Assembly (NCBI GenBank): GCA_028023455.1
Contig: JAQFVV010006216.1
Location: forward strand, 563,001-627,000
Source of the DNA: Epiperipatus broadwayi
Taxonomy: Eukaryota > Onychophora > Udeonychophora > Euonychophora > Peripatidae
Length of the DNA stretch: 64,000 nucleotides
Reading direction: 5' to 3'
Under the pieces are notes generated by a model. That model had not been told where the DNA came from, did no database searches, and worked only from the letters and a program-made list of their open reading frames with translations. Positions 12,578 to 25,375 of this stretch are shown one piece after another (the first letter of the stretch is position 1; the number at the start of each line of letters is the position of its first letter). Both the position numbers and the translations under genes were made by a program.

Positions 12578-15500
12578 CAGTTTAAAAAACATATTTGATA
12601 ATATATTTTTGTAATAAATAACAATCACACAGATTTCAAACTTATATATATATATATAGTAATTATAGTAACTTCACTTAAATATTTAAAGACATTTTTC
12701 ATGTTTAAACATTTTTCTCAACCTATTTCTGATCAAGTTAAATCTTATTTATTTAACTAAACAGTTCACATTTCTAACACGTTCATAAAAGACGTATTAC
12801 AATTTTGAACTAACATATTAAACCTTGTAAAGTTCTAAAAATTTATGTCACTAACATTTGAAAGCATCAAATTTTATTTCAACACCATCTGCTAGTTACT
12901 GATTCTAATAAAATTACTTTTTAATACCTCTTTACAAAGATTTAGAAGTTCTTCATCGATTAGTAAATATTTCATAAAAACTAATTTTTTTGTTCTTGAA
13001 AATTGATTTTTGGAAAATGTATGATACTTTATTGTTTTCCAAGTAAATCTTGAATATTAAATATATGCTGTACATATACAAGTATATGTAATAAAATTTC
13101 ACATCATTATCTTTTTTGTCATGCATTATACAGTAGTGACATCTATCTTTATTCACTTGTTAACTTTAGCAGTGTGTGAACAAAACAAAATTACATTGAA
13201 ATAATTTATGACAATTAGAGCTTCATCTGTGTGAAAGCAATAATTTACATGCTAAGGGTAAAAATTATGTTTATTCAGTATTTCTTCAGATAATATAAAC
13301 GAATTCATGCAATCAAATGTTTTTAGACTATAATATATATATATATATTAATTTCTATAATATATATATATATATTAATTTCTCTATATATGTTTCAATC
13401 AAACTTTCTTACTATCTTGTTGTTTCATTAATTTCTTGAACAAATTTCTATCAAATAGAAGCATATTAGAAGAGCAGTTGTTTTATTGATAGAATACTTT
13501 GCTGATGAAAACATACACCCAAACTAGAAGTGAAAATGAATTTATACCAGAAGACCTTTTCTGTTAAATGCATTTCCCATTTATACTAATAAGAAACAAC
13601 GGTACTATTAATAAATTGAAACTATTAACAAATTTAAAGCTCAGTATATTAAAAAAATATAAAAATAAGCATTGGCATAAGTATTTCAATTACATATTAA
13701 CTATGGCAAATAGCAAATAAAGACTTGATTTTAGTGGCACATTACTATTAGGTGTTGGATATAATAAGCAAGATTAGGTCTTTCTAATATCACAGTAATA
13801 TTAGTATTTTTATTAAAATTATTACTAAATCTGCTGTCCATTTTTATCATAATTTCACTATTTTATATGCTTTATTAGACTTTATTTTAAATGTACATTT
13901 ACATTTAAATATACTTATGAAGATTTTTAATCTTTGTAGTAGAATCAATAATGCAGAAACTCTTGATACTTACTACAGTTATATTTTTAATAAAACAACT
14001 TAAAATAAAATTATTTCCAATCATCATCATTCCTCCCAAAACGAAGATCTCTTCAAATTTATTTCAGTTTCTAATAAGTCACTTTTCTTTATGTTAATAT
14101 TATGGCAAAGTATTTTCTTATTTTTTTTTCATTTTGCATGTTGTTTATTTTATGTTTGTCACAGTTTTTTTAGATGTAGTTTAAAACTTCAGTTTTCCTT
14201 CTGCTATCATTATTTTCAAAACATATCAAAGTCACCTTCATTTTTTTAGCTTTTTAACAAATACCTGTTGTTTTTCTGACTCATGTATTTTACTTTCAAT
14301 CCGTTTTTCATTAATCCAGATATGGATACATATTTTCACTTGCAAACTTCAATCATTATATTGTTTTTAATAAGAAACATCTGAGTTTCAGATCAATAAA
14401 TAAGTAGTGGGAGCCCACACTTATTGCAAAATTATTTTACAAACTGATAGCCATTTTTTTCTTTTTCAAGTTTAACTTTTATCAAAATCACATTAGCCTT
14501 GTTTATTACTATGATTTAAATAATTAATAAATATAAGTATCTTTGTTACATTATTAATACAAATAGATACATAATGAATTAAATAAATTGCAGATATAAA
14601 CTTAGTTAATTCGATTTTTTAATAAATAAGTTACAATTAAAAAGTAATATGTTTATGTGCTTGAAAATATTTTTTTTAATAAATGTTTTGTCATGCCTAC
14701 TTTTAGAGCTAAGACTTACACTTAATAAAAGAAATACAGTATTTTCAGAACAAAAGTAAATTATGAGTACATGTATGTGTTTTGGATTTACCAAAAAAAA
14801 AAAAAAAAAATGAAAGCAAACTGAAAAGATATAAGAATAAATACATGTTAGTGCCATCAATAAAAAAAAATTAAAAAGCTAAAATGAAATAAAACTGATA
14901 TTGGTTTAAAAAACAATGAAAATAATTGGATAATAGAAATCTTTAAATGGATACCAAAGGATTGTAACTAACTCATAAAAACGTTAAATTGTGAGATAGG
15001 TAAATATGATTACAAACTTTGCTAGAATAACGTGAATGTCGAGTGAAAAGTCTATGCATTGAATAACTTCGTTTTATTGGGAGGGGGGGGGGGAGGATTT
15101 TAAAATTATGTAATATACATATTTTTTATCTATTATTTTTCTATTACTCTTTTATAATATTAATAATAAGTAAACATTAAAAGGTAAAATAAAAAATAAA
15201 TGTAATATTTTTATTATTTTTAAATATAATTATTCTTTTCTTTTCTTTTTTTTCTTTTTTTAAATACATACTTGATTCTCATATGTTAAAGCCTTTTTAT
15301 ATTTGAATTTTTATTAATAAATTAAGTCAATATTTTAATCAATACAAATGTTATATTATTTTATTTTTATGGGATATATTTTTTTACATTTATTACATTT
15401 TCAAAATTATAGAAAATATAATTTTATTTAAAATCTAATATTTGAAGAAGTAATATATTTATTAATAGTAGTCCTTTATTTCATTTTCAAAATACATATA

Positions 15501-15956
15501 AATTACCTTTCTCTAGAGTCGCTTCTTTTCTATTTGGTTTTCATGATCCTCAAAAGCGCATTTATTATTTAATTTTTATTGATCATCATTTCTCATCATG
15601 AGTGTGTTTCCAAATTACCCCATATTTATGTTCATAAATCACATATACATCTACATATATCACAAGTTTATCATTTCATCCCTTTATTTATCATTTTACA
15701 TTTTGTCTTTCATCTTCAATACATTGCATATTTTTTATTTTCTATTTTATTCTTTTATGAGATGTGTGTATTTCTTCATAGCGGAAGTAAATATGGCAGT
15801 CTTTTCTTTGTTCATTCTGCAAGTAATGCACATAAAATTATTAGTTTCAGTGTTGAAATTTGACATGATCTTAATGAACTCTTAGTAGAAGACACCAAAA
15901 AATGAAATTAGATAAAAATACGTTTTACATGAACTTAAAATGTATTATGTATATAG
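11849..15956. other. Non-coding AT-rich stretch with microsatellites
   Basis: Contains (TA)n(GT)n at 12543-12577, short TA tracts near 12643 and 13332-13376 (with a tandem TTAATTTCTATAATATATAT-type duplication), and a run of 11 G at 15083-15093. Open frames here (12953-13156, 14606-14860, 15579-15885) are Phe/Tyr/Ile-rich and match nothing I know. Confidence 0.45.
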
Positions 15957-15959
15957 TTG

Positions 15960-17740
<1,781 letters not shown>

Positions 17741-18450
17741 AATGGGATGAGGCAGGATACAGAAGAATATGGAAAAAACTTAAGGTGGAAAGTGAAAAGG
17801 AAAGGGAAGGTGGCAAACAAATCTCTCTGTAAATAGTTACAGAGATTCCTGACTGCAAGAAAAAAGAAGACACAGTGCACTGCATCACATAAAAATCCCT
17901 ACATTCATTGGCAATAATAGAGCCTCTCAGGAGCCAGGTATACTCTCCTATAGAGTGATATTCAATTAGAAACACAAAAAAATTGATTCAACTTTGAGAG
18001 CATACCAAAAAAAAAAAAAATGGAGATATTCTATAAAAAAATTTAGCACAGGATTAATGCAATTATTCTTCAAGAGAGTTGTTGCATTGTAAATATTGAA
18101 GGAGTCAATCTTAGCTTAAGATTGAGCTTCATGTTTCCATCTACTAACCTATGTTTAAATTCCTATTTTCCATCCTGCTCCTTTTGTCGTGTATATATAT
18201 TTCATGCATATATTTGAGATGCGCACCTAAATTATAAAATTTAATGTTTCAATAACATGTTTTAAAATTAGTATTATTTTTTATTAATTATTAGTTCTTT
18301 TTTATTAAAGTATTATAGATTAGACTCAAATATATATATATAATAAATATGCCATTACATTAATTTAAAATAAAATCTTAAAGTTTGCAAATAAAAATAA
18401 AATCTATTAAAAAAAAAACTAAACGCTAAAATTAAAATGTTTGTTAAATG
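17741..18450. other. Non-coding stretch after the LINE
   Basis: May include a short 3' tail of the LINE (to about 17900). A small palindrome, CAATCTTAGCTTAAGATTG, is at 18107-18125. No gene is seen. Confidence 0.4.
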
Positions 18451-18554
18451 TATATATTCGCACAGATGCTAAACTTTAAAAATATTTTTTTATAAATAAA
18501 AAAAAAGTATTTGAACGTACTTTTTTATAAAAAAAATACAAGATTTAAAGATAA

Positions 18555-18760
18555 AATATTTTTGTAGATGGAAATGGTTGTTTATTAATTATTCAAAAGC
18601 TGTGTAATTAAAAAGTCAGATGAAAAATAGATAAGAGAATAAAAGAGATTTTAGCTTGACCAATGGAAGCAAATAAAGGCCTGGACCATAACGAAAAAAA
18701 TGGAACAGTGACGTTTTTGTTCATGGAATCCATAGGAGGACTATAAAAAGAAAAATATTG
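18555..18760 (+). promoter_or_regulatory. TATA promoter candidate A
   Basis: A CCAAT box (GACCAATGG, CCAAT at 18660-18664) lies 80 bp before a TATA box (GGACTATAAAAAG, TATAAAA at 18742-18748), the usual spacing for a polymerase II promoter. The segment 18565-18615 resembles the starts of modules B (20495) and C (52945) in its TGGAA..TTGTTxATTAATTxTxCAAAA pattern, though weakly. Initiation would be expected near 18775. That it is used is inference. Confidence 0.42.
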
Positions 18761-18774
18761 AGTTCCAGATAGTT

Positions 18775-19075
18775 TTTTCCAGCTTGGTTTGGTGAGATGA
18801 ATGATAAGACACACTTGTCGTTCACTCTCACTTATTTTAAAAATGAAAAGACTGTGATACCAAGATTGTTCCAGCTAAGGATGCCTTCAAATAGACCGGG
18901 TTTCAAATAAAGACTCCTTGGAAAGTAACACCAGAAACCGGGAGCTCTTCTACCATAAGCTAAATTAACTGAAAAATTGTTAAAATCATAAAATTAATTA
19001 AGAACTTTTGTCAAGAGTTGACAAATTTAATAAAGAAGCTAACCTAAATTTTGAATGGACTCTTATCTGATTTTT
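18775..19075 (+). other. Candidate non-coding first exon A
   Basis: Between the TATA box and a good splice donor (TTTTT|GTAAGT, GT at 19076). The block is richer in G+C than its surroundings. The sequence just before the donor contains TGGACTCTTA, also found just before the donor of exon B. Only very short ATG frames occur, for example MPSNRPGFK then stop at 18882. A similar ATGCCxTCAAA start occurs in exon C (53428). It reads as 5' untranslated or non-coding exon; its splice partner is not visible. Confidence 0.33.
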
Positions 19076-19190
19076 GTAAGTTTCAAATCAATTAATAATG
19101 TTTAATTTTATATGTTTGCGTTTGATAAAAAAATCATTTCCATTTATTATTTTATTTGTATTAATATTTATTGTTTAAATTTTAAATGAG

Positions 19191-19520
19191 GAAATTTAAG
19201 GTTGGGTATGGACATTGCATAGATTTGTTAGTGGTTGATTATGTTGTAGTTTTCACATTTGATTAGAATATATAAGTCAGTGATGTCACTGTGGCATCTT
19301 ATGATGAATGCTATTGGGTTTTGTGTATTCCCTATGCAATTGACGTTATTGATGATTTTGTATTTTGATCGGTTGTGTTTATTTTGAAATGTTTTTAAAC
19401 GTGGAATCTGTGCACCCGATCTATACTTGGCATTATAAAACAAATTGTATAAAATTCATCTGTGCGAACGTATCTAAATGTTAAATTTAAGTCGGGCGTG
19501 AATGGCTATATAGATTTGTA
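19191..19520. repeat. Direct repeat pair flanking about 250 bp
   Basis: The stretch 19191-19231 (AAATTTAAGGTTGGG..., CATAGATTTGT) recurs, diverged, at 19480-19518 (AAATTTAAGTCGGGC..., TATAGATTTGT). The intervening minus-strand open frame (19228-19443) has no similarity I recognise. Confidence 0.4.
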
Positions 19521-20289
19521 AAGTTATATATATATATATAGTTTAAGGGAGGGTAATCTTAGGTTATTTGTTTCGTAGTTAAATTGGGTCAATGCATTAG
19601 ATGTATTGATGTAATTAGTAAATGTAGCAGGAGATTCACTATGGTCAGGATTGCATGCATATGCTGCATACCCCCTGTTTGCCTAATGGAATTTGATAGT
19701 AAGACAGAAGATGCGGTCCATTCCTATGGAGTTTTTTGTTTATTGTTCTTCTCGCCAACAGATGTAGCATTCCTGTTTGGTTGAGAGACAATGTCTTCTC
19801 TAACTATACTGTTCAGATGTACATTCCTGACAGTAAAATATATTTAGTGCTATTGTATTTTCATGCTACATTGAATACATTAATGTATCAGATGGATTGA
19901 TGCCGATTTGACTGTGAACTTTTGGCCTAAGGTTGAATAAGGGAAAGAATATTTTCTTTTCAAATGCAGATCTATGTAGTCTATTCATACTCGACCCTCT
20001 AAATAAATATTAAACTCATTATTGCAATCTATTTAAAATTAAAGGTTAAGATAAGAATATAAAATGTTAAATGTAGTCCTCAAAGTTATTTATACGTGCA
20101 TTAATAAATATTGTTTCTGTGTTAATTACTGGCAGTGGCTTCTATTTTTTATATATACAAACTAAACAAGTTATTTCTTATCTCTGCATCTCCATGAGCT
20201 AGTGACAATGGGCTAATGATCTGAATATTTAAATAAAGTGGAATCTTAACAGTGCATATCTGCATACTTTATAAATTTTTCTAGGCTCA
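19521..20289. other. Unassigned stretch
   Basis: Somewhat richer in G+C than average at 19560-19920, with a 66-codon plus-strand frame (19584-19784) that matches no family I know. Nothing else is supportable. Confidence 0.35.
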
Positions 20290-20345
20290 AATGCCTAGAT
20301 GGCACCCTGGTAGTGCAGATTGTAGTTAGATTCGATTACCACTTT
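20290..20345 (+). mobile_element. tRNA-derived SINE head candidate
   Basis: GATGGCACCCTGGTAGTGCA (A-box region, TGGC at 20300) is followed at tRNA-like spacing by GATTCGATTACC (20329-20340), close to the B-box consensus GGTTCGATTCC. No cloverleaf is recoverable, so this is a retroposed tRNA-like head rather than a functional tRNA. Confidence 0.4.
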
Positions 20346-20399
20346 TCTTCCAGATCATTATAATATATATACATAGGAGCAAAACTTAGTAAGAAAATA

Positions 20400-20760
20400 T
20401 TGATGTTTTTAAATATTTATTATATGTCATTTTTAACTTTTTCTTTTTAAATTGCTTGTTTTTCTATTAAACTGTAATTTTTTTATAAAATCCAATATGG
20501 AAGATTTGACTGTTGTTAATTGTCCAAAAATAATTAAAGGGAGGTATTTTTTAATTAAAGTGTTACTTAAAATAAATGGGAGTAAGTAGATTAAAGATTT
20601 TCTTTTGTATAAAACATGTTGTTAAATCTATTTCTAATCTGGAAATAGATTTGAATTTATTTTTGGACATTATCTTACAGTTGCATCTTTCAAAAACAAC
20701 TAACTAATTAATGATAAGCATTCCAGAAATACCTGTGCAAGGGTATAAATAATGGCTGGA
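20400..20760 (+). promoter_or_regulatory. TATA promoter candidate B
   Basis: Ends in GGGTATAAATAATGG (TATAAAT at 20744-20750). Upstream it aligns over about 300 bp with 52870-53265. Shared segments in order are TGTAATTxTTT, GGAAGAT near 20498, TTAAxTGTCCAA, AAAGGGxG and the palindrome AAATCTATTTC...GAAATAGATTT (20624-20652), followed by GAATTTATTTTTxGACA. Shared order and spacing over this length, ending at a TATA box in both, is the main evidence for a duplicated promoter unit. Confidence 0.48.
20624..20652. promoter_or_regulatory. Palindromic site shared by modules B and C
   Basis: AAATCTATTTC and GAAATAGATTT arms around a 7 bp centre, TAATCTG. The same site with one arm mismatch is at 53099-53127. 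A dyad of this size conserved at both duplicated promoters could bind a dimeric factor; this is inference. Confidence 0.4.
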
Positions 20761-20779
20761 TTTTTAAAGCAAGGATTAG

Positions 20780-21013
20780 ATTAGCTACTCTAGTGAAAAT
20801 GATTGTTAACATTGCGGTGAAACTTAAAATGATATAGCAGTAAATCCACCACTCTTCAGCAGCCTCTCAGCTACCATAATATCCTGCTGCCCTGAAATGA
20901 AGAAAGGTCTAAAAGGAACTTTAGAATGCTAATAGATGTTTTCTGCCATTGAAGCACTTGCATTTCAATTGCTGTGCACGTGCCATACCAAATTGGACTC
21001 TTAAAATTGCAAG
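20780..21013 (+). other. Candidate non-coding first exon B
   Basis: About 235 bp from 30 bp past the TATA box to a donor (GCAAG|GTAACT, GT at 21014). It carries TGGACTCTTA shortly before the donor, as does exon A. Frames starting with ATG are short (at most about 13 codons), so it is most likely 5' untranslated or non-coding. Confidence 0.33.
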
Positions 21014-21693
21014 GTAACTTTTCAAGCCGTCACCTCAAACTAATCTATCAATTTGTATTCTAATGTATTTAACTTTGTTTTTGTTTTAATATGTAATTTG
21101 CTCTTAAGTAATTTATTTTATTTAATTCTCTCTCATATGCTCTTAACTTTCTTTAACTTTGGTGCGGTCATTTATTTACATGTATTTATTTTTTGATTTA
21201 TATATCTGCTTGCTTATTCACTTACTGGCGAGCTTAATTTCTAAAAATCTTTTCTGTCATTTTTTTCTTTTTTTAAACCTTCATACAAAAGTTGTTAACA
21301 TCCCCTTTAAATATACATATATAATGCATTGTAAATTAATACATTCGCCAGATTGTTTTATGAATCAACATTTTAGGTTCGTTTTTAATATAAAAATTGA
21401 TTTGTTTAACTCTGAAAATCCAGAACTCAAGCTAATTAACGCTCTGAAACATTTATTTTATAATTATTTATTAAATTCTGAAAGGGTGACTTATAATTTG
21501 TTTCCTATATAACTGCTAATCTTACTTCATTTTTCATACTCTTAAAATATCAAATCTTGTATTTAAATATTTCAGTTATTGTAAAATCAATGAAGATGGG
21601 ATTGTTTTATTTTAAATAGCAGAAAAGGGATGGGGGTAAATCTTAATGTTTCTTTAACTAAATCAAATCTTAACATATATTTTATTAAATGAA

Positions 21694-21697
<4 letters not shown>
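21014..21697. other. Unassigned stretch, possible intron
   Basis: AT-rich. The 117-codon plus frame 21159-21512 is hydrophobic and Phe/Leu/His-rich with no recognised domain. I do not call it a gene. Confidence 0.35.

Positions 21698-21755
<58 letters not shown>
21698..21755. repeat. (CT)n(TA)n compound microsatellite
   Basis: About 29 bp of CT followed by 29 bp of TA. Confidence 0.95.
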
Positions 21756-21758
<3 letters not shown>

Positions 21759-21990
21759 ATTACATGGCGTATTATAGTATTCAAACAAGGGTCATTTATT
21801 TTAAAGCAGTAAAATTTATTCAATGTTGTTAGTGACATTTATCATTCTTACTGTGTTTCTGTCATTTAGCCTATCTTCATATATATATATATTATGTGCT
21901 TCTAATCTGGAGGTTGTGACAAATTCGAACCCATAGATTTTTTTTCGTATCTCATTCCATAGATAGTTGAACTATCTGGAACCACATTCA

Positions 21991-22180
21991 TTCCGTATAA
22001 AATGCCTCTGGCAGTGATACCATAAGTTTGGCACATGCTATGCATATTCTTTTCTTCGTATAAAAAGGCCACTGGCAGTTACCCCTAAGTCTGGCACACA
22101 CTATGCCCATCCACTTTCTTCATATAAAAAGGCCTCTGGCAGTGATTCCCTAAGGCTGGCACATGCTATGCCCATCCATT
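21991..22180. repeat. Minisatellite, about 63 bp x 3, each with a TATA-like box
   Basis: Three imperfect head-to-tail copies start at about 21991, 22053 and 22115. Each has TTC.TATAAAAxGCC, CTGGCAGT, TAAGxxTGGCACA and CTATGC in the same order. Each unit thus repeats a TATAAAA core followed by G+C-richer sequence. Confidence 0.85.
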
Positions 22181-23649
22181 TCGTTTTTCATCCAGAAGCA
22201 CGACCTTTTCCTCTTAGTTATTTTTAGGCTATTATGTCAGCACTGCAAACTTCTTTGTGTTATTATTTCTTTTGCTTCATGATCCAGTTTTAATGCTCTA
22301 ATATTAAAATTAAGCTTTGCTTAAAAGATATATATAAATATCAATTACTTCTATTTTATTAATTAAGTTTATTTCAATCATATACAATCTCACCGTCGTA
22401 ATTTATCTATCTATTTAAGAGTATATGCCTTGGGAAAAATAAAGCATCTTACTATTGTTAAAATAATTTTTCATTAAATATTTTGTCATAGATTCAAATA
22501 TAATCAAATGTTTTCAAATGTATTTTGTTTATTTTCATGACCTCAATGGCATGAAAATAGTTTATATCATATGTATAATGAATCCCAGAACGCTCCCTGA
22601 AATAATGCTAGTCACCATGTTTCAGAACCGTAATTCAAAGCGTTGATAGCAATTTTGTGTAACTTCTTTCTAATAACTGATTGGCATCTTAATATTAGAC
22701 CCAACATAGATGTGTGTTTATTCGTAATATATTATTTAGCTAATAAAGAGCATATGAGAAATAATAGTGTGAATGACACTATGTAATTATTTACCGGTTG
22801 CTCATTCACGCACACACTAATGTATATAATTAATTTATAAATGTATATAAATAATTTGTCATTATATTAAACTATATTTTATTGTTCTAACTTATTTGAG
22901 TAGTTTGAATTCCTTTTCTTCTACTTCCACATATTACAGCCATGCTTACGTATATTTTAATATAGTCATAGTTAATAGATGTCTCATTGTTTTGCTCGGC
23001 TTTGCTAGTCGGCTGGATTAAGATTAATTATCATGTGCTATCACTATTATGTTATTCATTAGGTGTTAGATCTGGGTCTTAGAGAGTGGGTTCGAATTCA
23101 GGATGGTCCCTGACCTAAATCGTGGGCTTGACTGGGTTTGAAGTACATTTTGTGAGTTCCAGCTCATGTTAGATGGATAAATATGTTTTGACCGGCACAA
23201 CATGGTATGGTTACTTTTGTATCAAATAATATTTTAAATCAAATAACTTTTTTGAAGATAATTTAAATGATTTACAAACTTTCAATACAAAGTGGCCTAT
23301 TCTCTTTTCAAATATTTTCTATCCCTTTTATTTTTATAGGAAATTGAAGTTTTCATAGTAGTTTTTGAGACTAAAGCATACAGATTGTTAACATTTAAAA
23401 TAAACGGACTTGGCTAACCAAAAAGGAGCATTTCATTCAGGCAGATGAAAACAGAAATGATTTCCAATTTATGTTTTGTTTTGGAAAAAAAAAGATTTAT
23501 CATATATTGGATCATTTTCCTAATGTTCAACATAAACCAAGTTTATTTATTCTTGGAACCAATACTTTTATATTTAAAAACTATTTTTCTTTTAGATAAA
23601 ATTTAAGGAAAACTTACTAGAATTAATATATTGTATATCTTAAAAAGAC
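22181..23649. other. Unassigned stretch
   Basis: No gene seen. A B-box-like GGGTTCGAATTC at 23088-23099 has no convincing A box upstream and is not called as a SINE. Confidence 0.4.
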
Positions 23650-24620
23650 TATTAATATAACTTCTTCAATTCCCTCTTCTTTTGATAAGTTTAATAAACT
23701 TATACTAGTAGCTTCCAGAGAATCCATCCCTCAACCATATCAAAAGCAATCAGCTTCAACAAAACTATAATGATTTTTAAAACTAATTTTCGACAAGCAA
23801 TGATCCAAAAACTATTCGCAAACTTATAAAATAATTCGCTGATGCCAGAAAATCAAAATTGAGAGAGATCATAAAAAAGCAAAACATAACAAGGTCTTCT
23901 TGTAAGGTCTGATTATTTTTATGAAATGAAGGAGAATGTAAAATTCACTCTAAAAGAACCTTAGGAATGCCAGTTTTATATACAAGACATTTAAACCCAA
24001 GATTAATAGAGTGAGAAATAGCATTATTAGAGAATTATTACAAGTTTTTTATAATAATTCTTTAATATCAATCTGACAAAACCTATAGGTGTTCACGAAC
24101 TTGAATTTGCCCTTGATTGTCTTAAACTATGATTAGTTCCTAGTGCAAATAACATACTTTCAATATTCCCAAAAAACATAGGATTAAAGCCAAAGGATTA
24201 TTCAAGCAGAAACTATTTCAAAAATTTGACATAAAAGCAAAACTATAGCACTCTTAAACACAATAAACCTAATAATGATTCAAAAAATTTTATCATTCAA
24301 TATCACTATTATGTGTTACCTACAAGCTTATTAAAAGAATTATATTAAAAATAATTTTAACAGTAGTTGGAAATCATTTATCTACAGAACACGCTGGATT
24401 TAGACTAAAAAGAAATTGCTTATCTTTAACAAGTGATAATGAAAAAATCTTTAAAAAAAAAAAACTGGTATGACTTTTATTGATTTAATCTAAGTTTATG
24501 ATTCTACTTGATTTTTTTTTTTATTTCTTAAATTCTCAAAAACAATTTTTTAATAAAGTGCTCTCTAATATAAAAATGCAAGTGAAATTAAATGGTAATC
24601 TTAAGTAGAATCAAATTTTA
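23650..24620 (+). pseudogene. Jockey/CR1-like LINE reverse transcriptase fragment
   Basis: A heavily mutated plus-strand remnant. In order it shows a YKLIKRIIL segment (about 24318-24345) in the position of the YRPIxLLxxxYKLxER motif, then HLSTEHAGFRLKRN (about 24375-24418), matching the LxxEQAGFRxxRS motif, then TGMTFIDLI (about 24464-24492), matching the VxxDLxxAYDT catalytic strand. The weakly readable upstream part fits the linker before the fingers. Sequence beyond the first catalytic Asp region is lost, so the FADD motif is absent. Members of this family are common in invertebrates. Confidence 0.72.
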
Positions 24621-24649
24621 TAGAAGTCATAATTGTCCTCACTTCCATT

Positions 24650-24671
24650 TTAATATATATATATATATATT
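24650..24671. repeat. (TA)n microsatellite
   Basis: A short TA tract followed by a C-rich segment (CCTCCCCCCGCGCATCC), unusual in this AT-rich window. Confidence 0.85.
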
Positions 24672-24689
24672 CTAACCTCCCCCCGCGCA

Positions 24690-25375
24690 TCCTCACCCCA
24701 AAATATATTGTTTATTACGAATATTCCGGGTTCTAGCTCAGTTAACAAATAAATAAATGAAATATTCAGCATTAATTAAGATGATTACTAGCTCTAATTT
24801 TTAAAATATAAATTCGGTTCAATTTTTAAAATGAATTAACAAATATTTACTATTTTTATGAGACCTGGAGTGACAATACGGGGAACGAGATAGACTACAT
24901 TGAGCTATTATCCACACGATACTAACTCAATGGCATAAGAATAATATTGCCCCTTTTTACTATACCAAATAACTAACTCATAGTATTCTTACGACTTTCT
25001 AAGCTCTACTCACTACATTAAAATAATAATCTATATCTTAATCTTCTTTATAACAAGAATTAATTAAATAAAATGAAGTAAAATAAATAAAATAAAATAA
25101 AATCTCAGGTTCATAATTTTCTAACTATTTAAAATTACGTATAAAATATGAAAAGGGAATTTTATGTCATAATTACTACAACAACTAACAATAATAAAAT
25201 AATAATAACAATAATATTATAATATAATCTTATTTCTTCCTAAATAAAATAATAAATAGTACGTGGTAGTATTTTAATAATCTGACAACAAATACATGTG
25301 GCAACATTCATATAATTTATGTAATATTGTGACGACTTATGACCATAAATAATATATTTGTCTTTTAATTTTAAC
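24690..25375. repeat. Dispersed repeat pair 2, copy a
   Basis: Aligns in the same orientation with 49355-50070. Shared landmarks in order are TTCCGGG near the start, CTAGCTC, TCAATGGCATAxGAATA followed by a C run, ATAGTATTCTTACGACTTT, ATGTGGCAAC, and TTATGACCA. About 700 bp is shared and the boundaries are unclear. No protein similarity is seen on either strand. Confidence 0.65.

Noticed and set aside
15083-15093. Run of 11 G as a G-quadruplex regulatory site
   Set aside because: A single homopolymer run with no further G tracts nearby and no promoter context.
15579-15885. Two overlapping 94-95 codon frames
   Set aside because: Overlapping frames rich in Phe/Tyr/Ile/His are expected by chance in this composition, and neither shows a motif.
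18660-18750. Treating module A as a fully equal copy of B and C
   Set aside because: A has its own CCAAT box and only weak upstream similarity to B and C. The link rests mainly on position, strand, TATA box and the short shared pre-donor string.
19228-19443. Minus-strand 71-codon frame as a gene
   Set aside because: No homologue recognised, no start or splice context, and it is bounded by diverged direct repeats.
19584-19784. Plus-strand 66-codon Cys-rich frame as a small secreted protein
   Set aside because: No signal peptide at the start, no regular Cys framework, and no promoter or donor that fits it.
21159-21512. 117-codon plus-strand frame as a membrane protein gene
   Set aside because: Hydrophobicity follows from T-rich composition, and no motif or neighbouring exon supports it.
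23040-23110. tRNA-derived SINE suggested by GGGTTCGAATTC
   Set aside because: The B-box-like string has no A box at the right distance and no T-arm pairing.
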